A DNA stretch of 64,000 nt from Paeniglutamicibacter psychrophenolicus (GCF_030812255.1 NZ_JAUSSH010000001.1:496001-560000); one strand, 5' to 3'. Counted from the stretch's first letter, positions 1 through 12,533 are shown. Numbers and translations: made by a program. The notes: generated by a model from the letters alone, not told the origin.

Positions 1-1
1 C

Positions 2-28
2 ATCACCGGCCCCGCGGACCGGACCTGA
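2..28 (+). CDS. Possible C-terminal end of a gene entering from the left
   Basis: The first bases can be read as an open frame ending in TGA at 26-28, immediately before a strong hairpin at 56-118. This is the pattern expected for the tail of a plus-strand gene convergent with the MFS transporter. Only eight codons are visible, so neither identity nor reality can be judged. Confidence 0.2.
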   Translation: MTGPADRT

Positions 29-55
29 GCCGCGGCGGCCTTGCAGAACGCAAAA

Positions 56-118
56 GTGCCCCGCAAGACCCGCCCATCCATTCCCCGTGCGGGAATGGAC
101 GGGCGTCTTGCGGGGCAC
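56..118. terminator. Large hairpin, probable bidirectional terminator
   Basis: GTGCCCCGCAAGAC is repeated inverted as GTCTTGCGGGGCAC, and the inner arms CCATTCCC/GGGAATGG close on a GTGC loop, giving a stem of nearly 30 bp with a small bulge. No long T run follows on either strand. It sits just past the stop of the minus-strand MFS gene and just past the possible plus-strand gene end. Confidence 0.65.
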
Positions 119-141
119 CGAGGCCCGGTGGGGAAAAACCC

Positions 142-2542
<2,401 letters not shown>

Positions 2543-2555
<13 letters not shown>

Positions 2556-2594
2556 CACAGAGTGCAGTTTTGCACTATTGGTTGTCGAGTGCAA
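2543..2594 (-). promoter_or_regulatory. Tandem TetR operators overlapping the tetR promoter
   Basis: Two palindromes share the half-site TTGCACT/AGTGCAA with an 11-bp spacer. The one at 2570-2594 is perfect over 7+7 bp; the one at 2544-2566 is perfect over 6+6 bp. On the minus strand TTGCAC and AAAACT are separated by 17 bp and lie inside this block, so a bound repressor would cover the promoter. The half-sites and spacing are seen directly; TetR binding is inferred. Confidence 0.75.
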
Positions 2595-2659
2595 CTTAAG
2601 TGGGATTGCCCACCGTGCGGCCTTCGATGGCCCGTCGGCCTGGTGCCGGAGCAGGCAAG

Positions 2660-2708
2660 CGGCGGCCCGCCGGGGAAGGGAAATGGAACCCTCCCCGGCG
2701 GGCCGCCG
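2660..2708 (-). terminator. GC-rich hairpin downstream of fumC
   Basis: GCGGCGGCCCGCCGGGGA and its inverted copy flank a short A-rich loop around 2680-2688, just after the fumC stop. There is no T tail, so its efficiency as an intrinsic terminator is uncertain. Confidence 0.55.
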
Positions 2709-2732
2709 CGGCCCGGGGATGCTGCGCGGGCG

Positions 2733-4145
2733 TCAGTGCTTCCCGGTCATGGTGGTGACATCGAGCAGCTCATCGAGCTGCGCCTCGGTCACCTCGCCGC
2801 GCTCCACAAAGCCCAGCGCCACCGTCGCCTCGCGCACCGTAAGCCCGTCGGCGACGGCCTTCTTGGCGATCTTCGCGGCGTTCTCGTAGCCAATCACCTT
2901 GTTCAGCGGGGTGACGATCGAGGGGGAGGCCTCGGCCAGGAAGCGGGCACGCTCCACGTTCGCGGTGATCCCGTCGACCATCTTTTCCGCCATGACCCGG
3001 GTGGTGTTGCCCAGCAGGCGGATGGACTCGAGCAGGTTCGAGGCCATCACCGGGATCCCCACGTTCAGCTCGAACGCGCCGTTGGTCCCGGACCAGGCGA
3101 TCGCGGTGTCGTTGCCGATCACCTGGGCCGCGACCATGATCGCGGCCTCGGAAATCACCGGGTTGACCTTGCCCGGCATGATCGAGGAGCCCGGCTGCAG
3201 GTCGGGGATGGAGATCTCGCCCAGCCCGGTGTTCGGGCCCGAGCCCATCCAGCGCAGGTCGTTGTTGATCTTCATCAGCGAGATCGCGATGTTGCGCAAC
3301 TGGGCCGAGGCCTCGATGAGCCCGTCGCGGTTGGCCTGGGCCTCGAAGTGGTTCCGGGCCTCGGTCAGCGGCAGCCCGGTGTCCTCGGCCAGCAGCTCGA
3401 TGACGCGCCCGGGGAACCCGGCGGGGGTGTTGATGCCGGTGCCCACCGCGGTGCCGCCCAGCGGCACCTCGGCCACCCGCGGCAGCGAGGCCAAGATGCG
3501 CTCGACGCCGTAGCGCATCTGTGCGGCGTAGCCGCCAAATTCCTGGCCCAGGGTCACCGGGGTCGCGTCCATCAGGTGGGTGCGCCCGGACTTCACCACG
3601 TCCTTGAACTCCACGGCCTTGGCCTCCAGCGAGGCCGCCAGGGCCTCGAGGCCCGGGACGACGTCGCCCAGCAGCCCGGCGGTCGCCGCGACGTGCACCG
3701 AAGTGGGGAAGACGTCGTTGGAGGACTGGGACGCATTGACGTGGTCGTTGGGATGCACGATGGTCTCGGATCCGGCCGCGGCGAGCGCGCGGGTCGCCAG
3801 CTCGGCGAGGACCTCGTTCATGTTCATGTTGCTCGAGGTGCCCGAACCGGTCTGGAACACGTCGATCGGGAAATGCCCGTCGTGCCTGTTGTCCGCGACC
3901 TCGTCCGCGGCCTCGACGATCGCCAGTGCACGCTCGGCATCAAGCACCCGGAGCTCCAGGTTGGCCAGCGCCGCGGCCTTCTTCACCTGGGCCAGCGCCC
4001 GGATGTGCGCGGGCTCCAGCTTCTTGCCGGAAATCGGGAAGTTCTCCACGGCCCTTTGGGTCTGCGCGCGGTACAGGGCCGCGGCCGGAACCCGGACCTC
4101 GCCCATGGTGTCGTGTTCAATGCGGAAGTCTGCGGAAGTGTCCAT
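2733..4145 (-). CDS. fumC: Fumarate hydratase class II
   Basis: Catalyses reversible hydration of fumarate to malate in the TCA cycle; cytosolic homotetramer of the fumarase/aspartase superfamily. The 470-aa protein has the usual length. Signatures appear in order: [10 protein letters not shown] at 99-108, [10 protein letters not shown] at 187-196, and the superfamily loop [11 protein letters not shown] at 319-329 carrying the catalytic serine. The open frame runs further upstream, but the ATG at 4145 gives the standard N-terminus ([15 protein letters not shown]). A TACCGT hexamer sits 7 bases before it, consistent with a leaderless start, although GGGTGAC just upstream could also be a weak ribosome site. 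Confidence 0.96.
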   Translation of the reverse strand: MDTSADFRIEHDTMGEVRVPAAALYRAQTQRAVENFPISGKKLEPAHIRALAQVKKAAALANLELRVLDAERALAIVEAADEVADNRHDGHFPIDVFQTGSGTSSNMNMNEVLAELATRALAAAGSETIVHPNDHVNASQSSNDVFPTSVHVAATAGLLGDVVPGLEALAASLEAKAVEFKDVVKSGRTHLMDATPVTLGQEFGGYAAQMRYGVERILASLPRVAEVPLGGTAVGTGINTPAGFPGRVIELLAEDTGLPLTEARNHFEAQANRDGLIEASAQLRNIAISLMKINNDLRWMGSGPNTGLGEISIPDLQPGSSIMPGKVNPVISEAAIMVAAQVIGNDTAIAWSGTNGAFELNVGIPVMASNLLESIRLLGNTTRVMAEKMVDGITANVERARFLAEASPSIVTPLNKVIGYENAAKIAKKAVADGLTVREATVALGFVERGEVTEAQLDELLDVTTMTGKH

Positions 4146-4254
4146 GTCACCCACGGTACGCCCGAAGCCCCCGCTTCGGCAGTGGCCGGGCGCACAGTTC
4201 GTGCGAACGGCGAACACGGGAATAAAAGGCCGCCTGCTGCACCTCGTGCGCACG

Positions 4255-4288
4255 AAAAAACCGGCCGGCCCGTGGGGGCCGGCCGGTT
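4255..4288 (-). terminator. Intrinsic terminator of the carbonic anhydrase gene
   Basis: On the minus strand an ACCGGCCGGCC/GGCCGGCCGGT stem with a short loop is followed by a run of six T. It lies 15 bp past the carbonic anhydrase stop. Confidence 0.85.
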
Positions 4289-4303
4289 CCAGGGTGGTGG
4301 TGC

Positions 4304-4948
4304 CTAGAGCACGCCGAAACCGGAAACCATTTCCGCCTTGCCCTCGGCCAGGCGGTAGGTCACCCCGATGACCGCGGTGCGGCCCTCGTCGATGGCGGAG
4401 GAAATGATCCGGGACTGTTCCACCAGGCGGTGGGTGGTCTGCTGCACGTGCTCCACCACGGTGGTGTTCACGTCGCGGATGCCGTTGCGGCGGGCGGTGA
4501 TCACCGAGGGGGTGATGTGCTCGACCAGGTCGCGGATGAAGCCCGGGGGCATTTCCCCGCTCTCGACCGAATTGATGGTGGCGGTGACCGCGCCGCAGGA
4601 GTCGTGGCCCAGCACCACGATCAGCGGCACGTTGAGCAGGTCCACGGAGTATTCCAGCGAGCCCAGTGCCGCGGAGTCGATCACGTGCCCGGCGGTGCGC
4701 ACCACGAAGACGTCGCCCAGGCCGAGGTCGAAGATGATTTCCGCCGCGAGGCGCGAGTCCGAGCAGCCGAAGATCACGGCGAAGGGGTGCTGCTTGTCGA
4801 CCAGGAACTGGCGGCGCAACGCATCCTGGTTCGGGTGGTCGGTGTGCCCGGCAACGAAACGGGAATTTCCTTCACGCAATTTCCGCCAGGCCTGGGCGGG
4901 GGTCAACTGCACGTGGTCGGCGGGTGCCTCGGCTTCGGGTGGGTTCAT
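4304..4948 (-). CDS. Beta-class carbonic anhydrase
   Basis: Zinc enzyme interconverting CO2 and bicarbonate in the cytosol. Zinc and catalytic residues are visible as C62 and D64 in CSDSR, and H115 and C118 in [15 protein letters not shown] follows the expected spacing. An in-frame ATG at 4960 gives four extra residues, but that codon lies within a TATGCT hexamer ending 7 bases before the ATG at 4948. The latter is therefore preferred as a leaderless start (214 aa). It is separated from fumC by a strong terminator, so the two genes are probably independent. Confidence 0.93.
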   Translation of the reverse strand: MNPPEAEAPADHVQLTPAQAWRKLREGNSRFVAGHTDHPNQDALRRQFLVDKQHPFAVIFGCSDSRLAAEIIFDLGLGDVFVVRTAGHVIDSAALGSLEYSVDLLNVPLIVVLGHDSCGAVTATINSVESGEMPPGFIRDLVEHITPSVITARRNGIRDVNTTVVEHVQQTTHRLVEQSRIISSAIDEGRTAVIGVTYRLAEGKAEMVSGFGVL

Positions 4949-4955
4949 GTTTTTC

Positions 4956-4961
4956 AGCATA
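4956..4961 (-). promoter_or_regulatory. -10 box of carbonic anhydrase, leaderless type
   Basis: TATGCT on the minus strand, followed by 7 bases and the ATG at 4948. It decides between the two in-frame ATGs. No convincing -35 is seen. Confidence 0.55.
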
Positions 4962-5119
4962 GACGCAACATCGGTGCCGGGTTGAAACGCCCGTGTTTCG
5001 TGAAGCCCCGTGGAAACGCTTCCCCGCGGCGCGCCGGGGACGCCGACTGTGGGGAAGGTCTCATGTTTGCCATGGTGTCCGTTGCCCGCCGTGTCCGGAA
5101 CGCAGCGGGCGGTGGACCG

Positions 5120-5806
5120 TTAGTTGGCCGGGATCTCGCGCTGGGCCAGGCCGGCGAGCTTCTCCAGGGGTTCGGTGCCGCTGTCGCTGGAGAGCACGAT
5201 GGTGGATTGGCCGCGCGTGGTGATCAACACCTGGGTCTTCTCCTTCTTCCGCAGCTCCCACTCGGTCCCGTCCACGGTGTGGGTGCCCGCGGGGGTGGCG
5301 CCCTGGGTCACCGCGGCCAGCCAGGAAGGGTTGGTCTTGGCGGTCTGCCGGACCCACACGAACTTGTCGTCCTTGGTGACGACGCCGAACTCCCAGTACT
5401 TGATCCCGTCGACGTTCTTGGTGATCCAGCGTGCAAAGTTCACGTAGTCGCCCTCGGGCAGGTTCGGGGCCCACGGGGTGAAATCGGCGTCGGGGGCGGC
5501 CTGCGAGGCGACCGCGGAGATGTCAACGGGGGCGCGGTAGGTGTCGGCCTTGTTCGGCGGGTTGATCAGGATCACGGGGATCGCCACGGCCACGGTGAGC
5601 ACCACCGAGATGATCATGCCCTTGAGCGTCTGGTTGGCGCGTTTGGCCTGTGCGGGGGTCAACAATGGCTTCGGGGCCGGTTCCCGGCCCGTATCGGGCA
5701 CCTGGCCGGCGGCATTCGACGGCACGGCGGTGTCCACCGCGGCCGGGGTCTCGGTCGGCTCTGGGGTGTTTGCGGGCACGGCGGGGCTTTCGGGGTGTTC
5801 ACTCAC
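5120..5806 (-). CDS. DUF4245 domain membrane-anchored protein
   Basis: Conserved actinobacterial protein of unknown function. A Pro/Ala/Thr-rich cytosolic N-terminus is followed by one transmembrane helix ([19 protein letters not shown], near residue 70). The outer domain contains WTIR-like motifs typical of DUF4245 ([23 protein letters not shown]). The GTG at 5806 is preferred over the upstream ATG at 5824 because GGAGG stands 5 bases before it. It is divergent from glpX, an association found repeatedly in actinobacteria and also in Mycobacterium; the functional reason is not known. Confidence 0.85.
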   Translation of the reverse strand: MSEHPESPAVPANTPEPTETPAAVDTAVPSNAAGQVPDTGREPAPKPLLTPAQAKRANQTLKGMIISVVLTVAVAIPVILINPPNKADTYRAPVDISAVASQAAPDADFTPWAPNLPEGDYVNFARWITKNVDGIKYWEFGVVTKDDKFVWVRQTAKTNPSWLAAVTQGATPAGTHTVDGTEWELRKKEKTQVLITTRGQSTIVLSSDSGTEPLEKLAGLAQREIPAN

Positions 5807-5922
5807 CCCTCCATTCTCGCCCATGGCACCCGCAGAATCTAAACAGGACCGGCACCGGCCGCGGCCCCGGGGCGGCACGTAACGCAAGCCGGTGCCGAAA
5901 GGGCGTAATTGACCTCGGGAGA

Positions 5923-5978
5923 TATGATGGACGGTGTTGGCCCCCGGCAAACGAACAGATCTCAACGACGAGGAAGAC
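5923..5978 (+). promoter_or_regulatory. Candidate promoter and ribosome site of glpX
   Basis: A TATGAT hexamer lies at 5923-5928. A GAGGAAG ribosome site is 5 bases before the GTG at 5980. No good -35 is seen at the proper spacing. Confidence 0.45.
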
Positions 5979-5979
5979 C

Positions 5980-7002
5980 GTGACTGAAGCCACGAATTTT
6001 GCCCACCTGTCCCCACGACTCTCGGTTGGCGACGCCGAACCGGACCGCAACCTTGCCCTTGAGCTGGTGCGCGCGACCGAGGCCGCTGCCATTGCCTCAA
6101 GCCCCTGGGTTGGGTTCGGCGACAAGAACGCCGCCGACGGCGCGGCCGTCGACGCCATGCGCTCGCTGCTGTCCACCGTCTCCTTCAACGGCGTCGTCGT
6201 CATCGGCGAAGGCGAGAAGGATGAAGCCCCCATGCTGTTCAACGGCGAACGCGTGGGCGACGGAACCGGCGCCGAATGCGACGTTGCGGTTGACCCGATC
6301 GACGGCACCCGCCTGGCCGCCCTGGGCATCAACAACGCCCTCTCGGTGCTGGCCGTGGCCGACCGCGGCTCGATGTTCGACCCCTCCGCGGTCTTCTACA
6401 TGGAAAAGCTGGTCACCGGTCCCGAGGCCGCCGAGCTCGTCGACCTGCGCCTGCCGGTCAAGCAGAACCTGCACCTGATCGCCAAGGCCAAGGGCAAGAA
6501 GGTCTCCCAGATCACCGTGTGCATCCTGGATCGCCCGCGCCACGCGGGGCTGGTCGATGAGATCCGTGCCGCCGGCGCACGCACCAAGTTCATCATGGAC
6601 GGCGACGTCGCCGGCGCCATTGCCGCGACCCGCGAGGGCACCGGCGTGGACGCGCTGATGGGCATCGGCGGAACCCCCGAGGGCATCGTCACCGCGTGCG
6701 CCATCAAGTCGCTGGGCGGGATCATCCAGGGCCGCCTGTGGCCCACGGACGACGACGAGAAGCAGAAGGCCATCGACGCCGGCCACGACCTGGAACGCGT
6801 GCTGACCACCAACGACCTGGTGACCAGCGACAACTGCTACTTCGCCGCCACCGGCATCACCGACGGCGACCTGCTGCGCGGGGTGCGCTACAAGAACGGC
6901 CGCATCCACACCCAGTCGATCGTGATGCGCTCGAAGTCGGGCACCATCCGCTTCGTCGAGGGCGAGCACCAGTCCGACAAGTGGGAAGCCTACACCCGCT
7001 AA
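5980..7002 (+). CDS. glpX: Fructose-1,6-bisphosphatase class II
   Basis: Gluconeogenic enzyme hydrolysing fructose 1,6-bisphosphate to fructose 6-phosphate; the sole FBPase type in many actinobacteria. The 340-aa protein has the family length. Metal and substrate motifs are present: [10 protein letters not shown] at 76-85 and DPIDGT at 105-110, plus GIGGTPEG in the second half. The open frame extends far upstream, but the GTG at 5980 with GAGGAAG before it starts exactly where GlpX homologues begin. A strong terminator follows the stop. Confidence 0.95.
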   Translation: MTEATNFAHLSPRLSVGDAEPDRNLALELVRATEAAAIASSPWVGFGDKNAADGAAVDAMRSLLSTVSFNGVVVIGEGEKDEAPMLFNGERVGDGTGAECDVAVDPIDGTRLAALGINNALSVLAVADRGSMFDPSAVFYMEKLVTGPEAAELVDLRLPVKQNLHLIAKAKGKKVSQITVCILDRPRHAGLVDEIRAAGARTKFIMDGDVAGAIAATREGTGVDALMGIGGTPEGIVTACAIKSLGGIIQGRLWPTDDDEKQKAIDAGHDLERVLTTNDLVTSDNCYFAATGITDGDLLRGVRYKNGRIHTQSIVMRSKSGTIRFVEGEHQSDKWEAYTR

Positions 7003-7024
7003 AACCCATGGCGGCCCTGCCGCT

Positions 7025-7078
7025 AACGCCGCGGGGCCCGACAGGAAATTCATTCCTGTCGGGCCCCGCGGCGTTTTT
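7025..7078. terminator. Strong intrinsic terminator between glpX and manA
   Basis: A perfect stem of more than 20 bp (ACGCCGCGGGGCCCGACAGG and its inverted copy) with a short loop is followed by TTTTT at 7074-7078. It lies between convergent genes and serves glpX. On the other strand the stem could also stop manA transcription, although no T run is there. Confidence 0.92.
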
Positions 7079-7091
7079 GTGCCTTGGGCGC

Positions 7092-8342
7092 CTATGGCAC
7101 CGGCTGCGGGGTCACGGCAAACGCGCGGCCCGCGGAGTTCGCGCTGCGCCGGGCCATGGCGGGGGCCTCGTTGGCTCCGATGAACAGCGAGTCGCCGCGG
7201 CGCAGCAGCTCGTCCCCGCGCGGGGTGTCGATGAGCACCTCGCCGGAGACGCACAGCACGATGACCGGGCCGTTGGCGGCCACCGGCACGTCCCCGCCGC
7301 CCATGTCGGCGGAGTCCGCGACGGCGTCAAGCTCGATGTGCTGGAGCTGGAACTCGGCGAAGGGCGGGGTGAAGACCTGCTGGCCGTACGTGGTCGTCTC
7401 GGGCTCGAGCAGCGGGACGCCCCGGGCCTCGAAACGCGTGATGCGCAGCAGCTCGGGCACGTCGATGTGCTTGGGCGTCAGCCCGCCGCGCAACACGTTG
7501 TCGGAGTTGGCCATGACCTCCACGCCCAGCCCGCGCAGGTACGCGTGCACGTTCCCGGCATCCAGGTAGATGGCCTGCCCGGGGGCCAGCACCACCAGGT
7601 TAAGCAACAGCGAGACCAGCACCCCGATGTCGTTCGGGTAGTGCTCGTTGATCCGCGGCAGCTCCGCCAGCGAGACATGTTCGGCCAGCGCCGGGTGGGC
7701 CTTCACCGCGGCGACGGCGGCCGCCACCAGGTTTCCCGGTTCCGGGGTCCCGCCCAGCAGGTAGGCGCAGGTCGAGCCCAGTGCCTCGGCCTCGACGGGG
7801 TTGGAGAGCAGCTCCACGATCCGTGCGCAGGTTGCCGCGTTTGGCCCATCCAGCACGGCGCCCAGGGAACGGAATAGCACTGCGGTCTCGGCGGGGGAGC
7901 GGAAGCCGCTCAGGGCCGCGAAATCGGAGAGGGCATAGATCATTTCCGGCTTGTGCGAGCCGTCCCGGTAGTTCCGGTGCGGCGCGTCGGCGGGCAGGCC
8001 CGCGGCGTTCTCGGCCTCGAAGCCGGCGGCCGCCTGTTGCGCGGAGGGGTGCACCTGGATGGACAGCGGCTTGCCCGCGGCCAGCAGCTTCATCAGGAAC
8101 GGCAGCTGGCCGTAGGCCTGTGCGACCTCCGGGCCAAGCAGTCCCTGGGGGTCGACGGCAATCAACCGGTCCAGGCCGGTGGCCTCGCCGCCGTCCGACG
8201 TCAGGGAAGGAGCCGAGGGGTGGGCTCCGAGCCACATCTCGGCCTCGGGCCTGCCGCTGGGAGCGGTTCCCAAAAGACCGGCAATGGCGCCGGTGGATCC
8301 CCAGGCATAATCACGGATGGTGTTTGTCAGGCGATACATCAT
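7092..8342 (-). CDS. manA: Mannose-6-phosphate isomerase, class I
   Basis: Interconverts fructose 6-phosphate and mannose 6-phosphate, feeding GDP-mannose and mannosylated envelope components. The class I cupin zinc ligands are visible: SIQVH at 94-98 and HKPE at 130-133. The later histidine probably lies in the LDAGNVHAY stretch. Length (416 aa) is normal. There are two adjacent ATGs (8342 and 8339); AAAGGA lies just upstream of both. Mannose supply fits the protein O-mannosyltransferase and mannose-type glycosylation genes elsewhere in the window. Confidence 0.94.
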   Translation of the reverse strand: MMYRLTNTIRDYAWGSTGAIAGLLGTAPSGRPEAEMWLGAHPSAPSLTSDGGEATGLDRLIAVDPQGLLGPEVAQAYGQLPFLMKLLAAGKPLSIQVHPSAQQAAAGFEAENAAGLPADAPHRNYRDGSHKPEMIYALSDFAALSGFRSPAETAVLFRSLGAVLDGPNAATCARIVELLSNPVEAEALGSTCAYLLGGTPEPGNLVAAAVAAVKAHPALAEHVSLAELPRINEHYPNDIGVLVSLLLNLVVLAPGQAIYLDAGNVHAYLRGLGVEVMANSDNVLRGGLTPKHIDVPELLRITRFEARGVPLLEPETTTYGQQVFTPPFAEFQLQHIELDAVADSADMGGGDVPVAANGPVIVLCVSGEVLIDTPRGDELLRRGDSLFIGANEAPAMARRSANSAGRAFAVTPQPVP

Positions 8343-8369
8343 GGTCCTTTGGAATGGAAAGGGCCCGGG

Positions 8370-9998
8370 TCAGGGCACGGAACACTCGTTGTTGTTGGCG
8401 GCAATCTTTTCCAGCAAATCCGTGCGGCCGATCTGTTCCAGGGTCACCAGGTACCTCTCGGTCAACTCCGAGCCGTCGGCCTGTGCGGTGGGCGCGTCGG
8501 AGGGCACCACGGCGATCTTCCCGGGCTCGGAGTTGCGCTTGCTGCCCGAATCCGAGCCCGAGGAGGCCGGGGATTCGGCGGAACCGGACTTCTTGGTCGC
8601 CTCGGCGCTCTTCTTGGCCGGGGACTTGGAGGCCGCTGCGCCCGATTGCGCGGCGATCATGTCCTGGATGCGGGTGTGGATCGCATCGAAGTCCGGGTAG
8701 GTGGAGAACTTGTCCGCGGCCGACCCGAAGTCCGGTGCGCCAAGGGTCAGGCGCTTGAACGGGGTGGCACGGGCCTTGTCGGCCAGGTTCAGGAAGGAGC
8801 CGAGCTGCTGCTGCGGGATGTCGGTTTCCACCAGCTGCTCGCCGGCATCCATGAGCGAGGTGAAGCGCGTGAGGATGGTCTTGGGGCTGAACTGGGAAAT
8901 CATGGCCTGCTGCAGGCACTGCTGGCGGGCGATGCGGTGGTAGTCGGTGGTGAAGTCGCGGGAGCGGGCAAACCACAGGGCCTGCTTGCCGGTGAAGTGG
9001 TGCTCGCCGGGGGCGAACCAGTGGGTGTTCACCGAGGAGTTGGGCCAGGCCTTGCCGTTGTAGGGGACCCATCCGCCCGAATCCACGGTGACCCCGCCCA
9101 TGGCGTTGATGAACCCGGCGAACCCGGCCATGTCGATCATCACGTAGGACTGGACCTTCAGGCCTGTGGTGCCCTCGATGGCCTCCATGGTGGCCTGCGC
9201 CCCGGGGTTTGCGACGCCGGGGTAGAGGTCGGCGTGGTTGTCGGTGGCGTTGCGGTAGATCGCGTTGAACAGGCACTCGTCGCCGCAGTTGTACCCGTCG
9301 GGGTACACCTCGCGCATCGGGGAGTTCTTGGAGAACTGGGCGTTCTGGAAGTTGCGCGGGATCGAGATCAGCAGCGACTTGCCGGTCTTGGCATCGACAC
9401 TGAGCAGCGACATCGAGTCGGTGCGCACGCCCTCGCGGTTCCCGGCCGAGTCGGCGCCGAACACCGCGATGTTGTAGCGCCCGTCCACGGGCTTGAACGC
9501 CGGTCCTGCGGAGAAGACGTTGGAAATGGTTTCGCGGCCCTTGTTCAGCACGAACGCGCCGTAGCCCAGCGACCCGGTGATGGCCAGGGCCAACACCAAC
9601 AGCGTGGCGGTGAGCCCGATGCGGGCCCCCGGGGCCAGGTACCTGGGCCGGATGATTGCCAGGGTGTTCAGGAACATCAACAGCCAGCCGGCGGCCAGCA
9701 CCACCAGCAGCACCGAGGCCCCCAGCTGCACCCAGGCCTGGGCGAAGAAGCCCAGCAGCCAGTCGCGCTTGAACAGCGCGAGCGCCAGCACCAGCAGCAC
9801 CAGCGCCCAGCAGGCCAGGGTGATGCGCATGACGAACCCGCCCAGGGCGCGCTTGCCCGAGACCCATTGGGCGCTGCCGGGGAAGAAGACCGTCAGCAGC
9901 AGCAGGAACAGTGCACGCTTGGAACGCACCGGCGCGGGCGCCGAGATGGCGTCCGGGAGCAGGTCCGGGTTGCGGGAGTGGTGGCGGCTCGATGTCAT
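8370..9998 (-). CDS. LytR-CpsA-Psr (LCP) family envelope polymer ligase
   Basis: LCP proteins transfer undecaprenyl-linked glycopolymers onto peptidoglycan outside the cell. Four predicted membrane helices occupy about residues 28-148, more than the single helix of many LCPs. The LCP domain follows, with NIAVFGADSAG, RTDSMSLLSVD, ISIPRN and the arginine pair RSRDFTTDYHRIARQQ. A Ser/Lys-rich linker and a C-terminal tail ending in CSVP complete 542 aa. The ATG at 9998 has AAGGA 4 bases upstream and follows the purE stop by 7 bp. The gene may be co-transcribed with purK-purE. Confidence 0.92.
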   Translation of the reverse strand: MTSSRHHSRNPDLLPDAISAPAPVRSKRALFLLLLTVFFPGSAQWVSGKRALGGFVMRITLACWALVLLVLALALFKRDWLLGFFAQAWVQLGASVLLVVLAAGWLLMFLNTLAIIRPRYLAPGARIGLTATLLVLALAITGSLGYGAFVLNKGRETISNVFSAGPAFKPVDGRYNIAVFGADSAGNREGVRTDSMSLLSVDAKTGKSLLISIPRNFQNAQFSKNSPMREVYPDGYNCGDECLFNAIYRNATDNHADLYPGVANPGAQATMEAIEGTTGLKVQSYVMIDMAGFAGFINAMGGVTVDSGGWVPYNGKAWPNSSVNTHWFAPGEHHFTGKQALWFARSRDFTTDYHRIARQQCLQQAMISQFSPKTILTRFTSLMDAGEQLVETDIPQQQLGSFLNLADKARATPFKRLTLGAPDFGSAADKFSTYPDFDAIHTRIQDMIAAQSGAAASKSPAKKSAEATKKSGSAESPASSGSDSGSKRNSEPGKIAVVPSDAPTAQADGSELTERYLVTLEQIGRTDLLEKIAANNNECSVP

Positions 9999-10005
9999 GG
10001 GGTCC

Positions 10006-10539
10006 TTAGGTGCCGGGGGTTTCGGCGGCGACGGCGGCCCGCAGCGCGGCGCCCTTGTCGGCGGCGACCTGCCGCAGGGTCCCTGCGAAGTCGATGAGCT
10101 GTTCCTGGAGCCGGGCGGCGAACTCGTCGGTGCCGGCGGCGAGCATGCGCACGGCCAGCAGGCCGGCATTGCGCGCCCCTCCGATGGACACGGTGGCCAC
10201 GGGAACGCCCGCGGGCATCTGCACGATGGACAGCAGCGAATCCATGCCGTCCAGCGTCTTCAGCGGCACCGGGACGCCGATGACAGGCAGCGGGGTGACC
10301 GAGGCGAGCATGCCCGGCAGGTGGGCGGCGCCGCCGGCTCCGGCGATGATCACGCGGATGCCGCGGGTGTGGGCTGCCTTGCCGTAGGCGATCATGTCCT
10401 CGGGCATGCGGTGCGCGGAGACCACGTCGGCCTCGAAGGGGATGGAAAATTCGCGCAGGGCCTCGGCGGCCAGCTTCATCACGGGCCAGTCCGAGTCCGA
10501 GCCCATGACCAGGGAAACCAGGGGTGCGGGAGTGCTCAA
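10006..10539 (-). CDS. purE: N5-carboxyaminoimidazole ribonucleotide mutase
   Basis: Converts N5-CAIR to CAIR in purine biosynthesis, working directly after PurK. The 177-aa class I PurE shows MGSDSDWP near residues 12-19, SAHRMPEDM and [10 protein letters not shown]. The start is a TTG whose bases overlap the purK stop (TTGA), with GAAGGA upstream. The next methionine (residue 12) would delete the first beta strand, so TTG is the only sensible start. Translational coupling to purK is expected. Confidence 0.95.
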   Translation of the reverse strand: MSTPAPLVSLVMGSDSDWPVMKLAAEALREFSIPFEADVVSAHRMPEDMIAYGKAAHTRGIRVIIAGAGGAAHLPGMLASVTPLPVIGVPVPLKTLDGMDSLLSIVQMPAGVPVATVSIGGARNAGLLAVRMLAAGTDEFAARLQEQLIDFAGTLRQVAADKGAALRAAVAAETPGT

Positions 10540-11735
10540 GATGTGTGTCCTTCGACGGAGGTGGCGGTGGCGGGTGCCGCGGAGGGCACGCCGTCACGGA
10601 TCAGGGAGGCCACGGAGTTGGCCCGGGCGCGCAGCGAATCGACCGATTCGCCGGGCTCGGAAACCACATTGACGTGGCCGATCTTGCGTCCCGGGCGCAC
10701 GGACTTGCCGTAGGCGTGGACCTTCACGCGCGGTTCGGCGGCCAGTGCGGCGTTGAACGCGGTGAACAGGTCCTGGTTGGCCCCGCCGAGGTAGTTCTTC
10801 ATCACGGTGGTTTCGGCCAGCGCGTCGGTGGCGCCCAGCGGCAGGTCAAGGACCGCGCGCAGGTGCTGCTCGAACTGGCTGGTGATCGAACCGTTCATGG
10901 TCCAGTGCCCGGTGTTGTGCGGGCGCATGGCCAGTTCGTTGATCACGAACCCGGCACCGGTGCCGGGGGTCTCAAAGAGTTCCGCTGCCATCACGCCGGT
11001 GACGCCGAAGGCGTCGGCGATCTTCAGGGCCGCGTCCTTCGCGGCCCGGGCGACGTCCCCGGGCAGGTCCTTGGCCGGGGCGATGACCTCGTCGCAGACG
11101 CCGTCGACCTGGATGGTGTGCACCACGTCCCAGCCCTTTTCCTCGCCGCCGGGGGTGCGGGCCACCAGGGCGGACAGCTCGCGGGTGAAGGCGACCTTGT
11201 CCTCGGCCAGCAGGGCGCCGTTGCCGAACCAGTCGGCCGCGGCGCGGGCCTCGCCGGCGGAATCGAGCATGCGCACGCCCTTGCCGTCGTAGCCGCCGCG
11301 CGGGGTCTTGAGCACGATCGGCCAGCCGATCCGCTCGCCGAATGCCACCAGTTCCTCGACGGTCTGGACCGCGGCCCAGGCCGGGTTGGGCAGGCCGAGC
11401 TCCGCGATGGCCGCACGCATGACCAGTTTGTCCTGGGCATGGATCAGCGCGGCGGGTCGCGGCTGCACATTCACGCCCTCGGAAATCAGCGTCTGCAGGT
11501 GTTCATTGGGCACGTGTTCGTGGTCGAAGGTCAGCACGTCGAGTCCGCGTGCAAACTCCCGAAGCGTTGCCAAGTCCTTGTAATCACCCACTGGTGCGTC
11601 GGCAACACAGCGCGCGGCTGAGACATCGGGGCCTTCGGCCAGGATGCGTAGTTCGAAGCCGAGGTTCAATGCCTCGGGGGCCATCATTCGTGCGAGTTGG
11701 CCTCCGCCAACAACGCCAATCACTGGAAACGTCAC
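10536..11735 (-). CDS. purK: N5-carboxyaminoimidazole ribonucleotide synthase
   Basis: ATP-grasp enzyme making N5-CAIR from AIR, bicarbonate and ATP in purine biosynthesis. [11 protein letters not shown] opens the protein, with the [19 protein letters not shown] and [14 protein letters not shown] motifs that define PurK. Length is 399 aa. The GTG at 11735 lies 6 bases after a TAGGCT hexamer, so the transcript is probably leaderless. A 4-bp overlap joins it to purE. Confidence 0.96.
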   Translation of the reverse strand: MTFPVIGVVGGGQLARMMAPEALNLGFELRILAEGPDVSAARCVADAPVGDYKDLATLREFARGLDVLTFDHEHVPNEHLQTLISEGVNVQPRPAALIHAQDKLVMRAAIAELGLPNPAWAAVQTVEELVAFGERIGWPIVLKTPRGGYDGKGVRMLDSAGEARAAADWFGNGALLAEDKVAFTRELSALVARTPGGEEKGWDVVHTIQVDGVCDEVIAPAKDLPGDVARAAKDAALKIADAFGVTGVMAAELFETPGTGAGFVINELAMRPHNTGHWTMNGSITSQFEQHLRAVLDLPLGATDALAETTVMKNYLGGANQDLFTAFNAALAAEPRVKVHAYGKSVRPGRKIGHVNVVSEPGESVDSLRARANSVASLIRDGVPSAAPATATSVEGHTS

Positions 11736-11741
11736 CCGCCT

Positions 11742-11747
11742 AGCCTA
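11742..11747 (-). promoter_or_regulatory. -10 box of purK, leaderless type
   Basis: TAGGCT on the minus strand, 6 bases before the purK GTG, leaving no room for a leader. Confidence 0.55.
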
Positions 11748-11936
11748 CCCAACCTACGCGCCCGCGGGTTGCCGGCAAAGGGAGTTTGGACACCTTTGTC
11801 GGTGAACTTTCAGCGAATCGCATTAGAATGGCTTGGTTGACCGGGTCAAGAAGTCGCGGATCAGCTCCATCGCCGCGACTTGGATCTTCGTCCTTGTGGG
11901 GCGGCGAAACGCATTGAAACGAATACATGGAGGATC

Positions 11937-12503
11937 ATGCTGACGAGGATCTGGGACAAGCTCATGGGCCTGGTGTCCATGATGTGGCGGGAGGTCGCCA
12001 AGTTCGGCGTCGTCGGGGGTGTTGCCTTCGTCATCGACTCCGGCATCTACCTGTGGATGCTGCAAGGCCCCATGCACGACTCCGAGGTCAAGGCAAAGAT
12101 CGTTGCCGGCGTCGTGGCCACGATGTTCTCCTGGGTTGCCAACCGCTTCTGGACCTTCCGCCACCGCCGACAGGCCAACGTCGTGCGCGAACTGGTGATG
12201 TTCCTCATCATGAACGCCATCGGGCTGGGAATCGCCGCGGCCTGCGTGTTCGTCACCAAGTACTGGATGGGCCTGACCGACACCACCAGCCTGTTTATTG
12301 CCGGGTCCGTGGTCGGCCTGGTGCTGGGCACCATCTTCCGCTTCTTCGCCTACCGCTTCTGGGTCTTTGGCGCGGCCATGGATGACGAAGAGGAATTCGC
12401 CCACGATCGCGAGTTGCTCAGCGTCGGTCCCGAAACCGGTTCGCTGGAGCATGGAGTTGCCGGGGGCAACCGGACGCTGCGCGCCCCCGACGGCGCCGCC
12501 TGA
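11937..12503 (+). CDS. GtrA-family membrane protein
   Basis: Small polytopic protein (188 aa) of the GtrA family, members of which help move or modify polyprenyl-linked sugars for envelope glycosylation. Four hydrophobic segments are visible: FGVVGGVAFVIDSGIYLWML, a second around the conserved SWVANRFWTF, then LVMFLIMNAIGLGIAAACVF, and a fourth ending in FRFFAYRFWVF. A hydrophilic tail follows. The ATG at 11937 has GGAGG 6 bases upstream. It stands alone, divergent from purK, and ends at its own terminator. The sugar substrate is not predictable. Confidence 0.88.
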   Translation: MLTRIWDKLMGLVSMMWREVAKFGVVGGVAFVIDSGIYLWMLQGPMHDSEVKAKIVAGVVATMFSWVANRFWTFRHRRQANVVRELVMFLIMNAIGLGIAAACVFVTKYWMGLTDTTSLFIAGSVVGLVLGTIFRFFAYRFWVFGAAMDDEEEFAHDRELLSVGPETGSLEHGVAGGNRTLRAPDGAA

Positions 12504-12533
12504 GGGCTTCGCCCGCCCGCCGGGCAGCTGATG

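Noticed and set aside
2570-2594. TTG at 2594 as the start of tetR
   Set aside because: The codon and the following bases form an operator palindrome and promoter, and no ribosome site precedes it; GTG at 2555 is more plausible.
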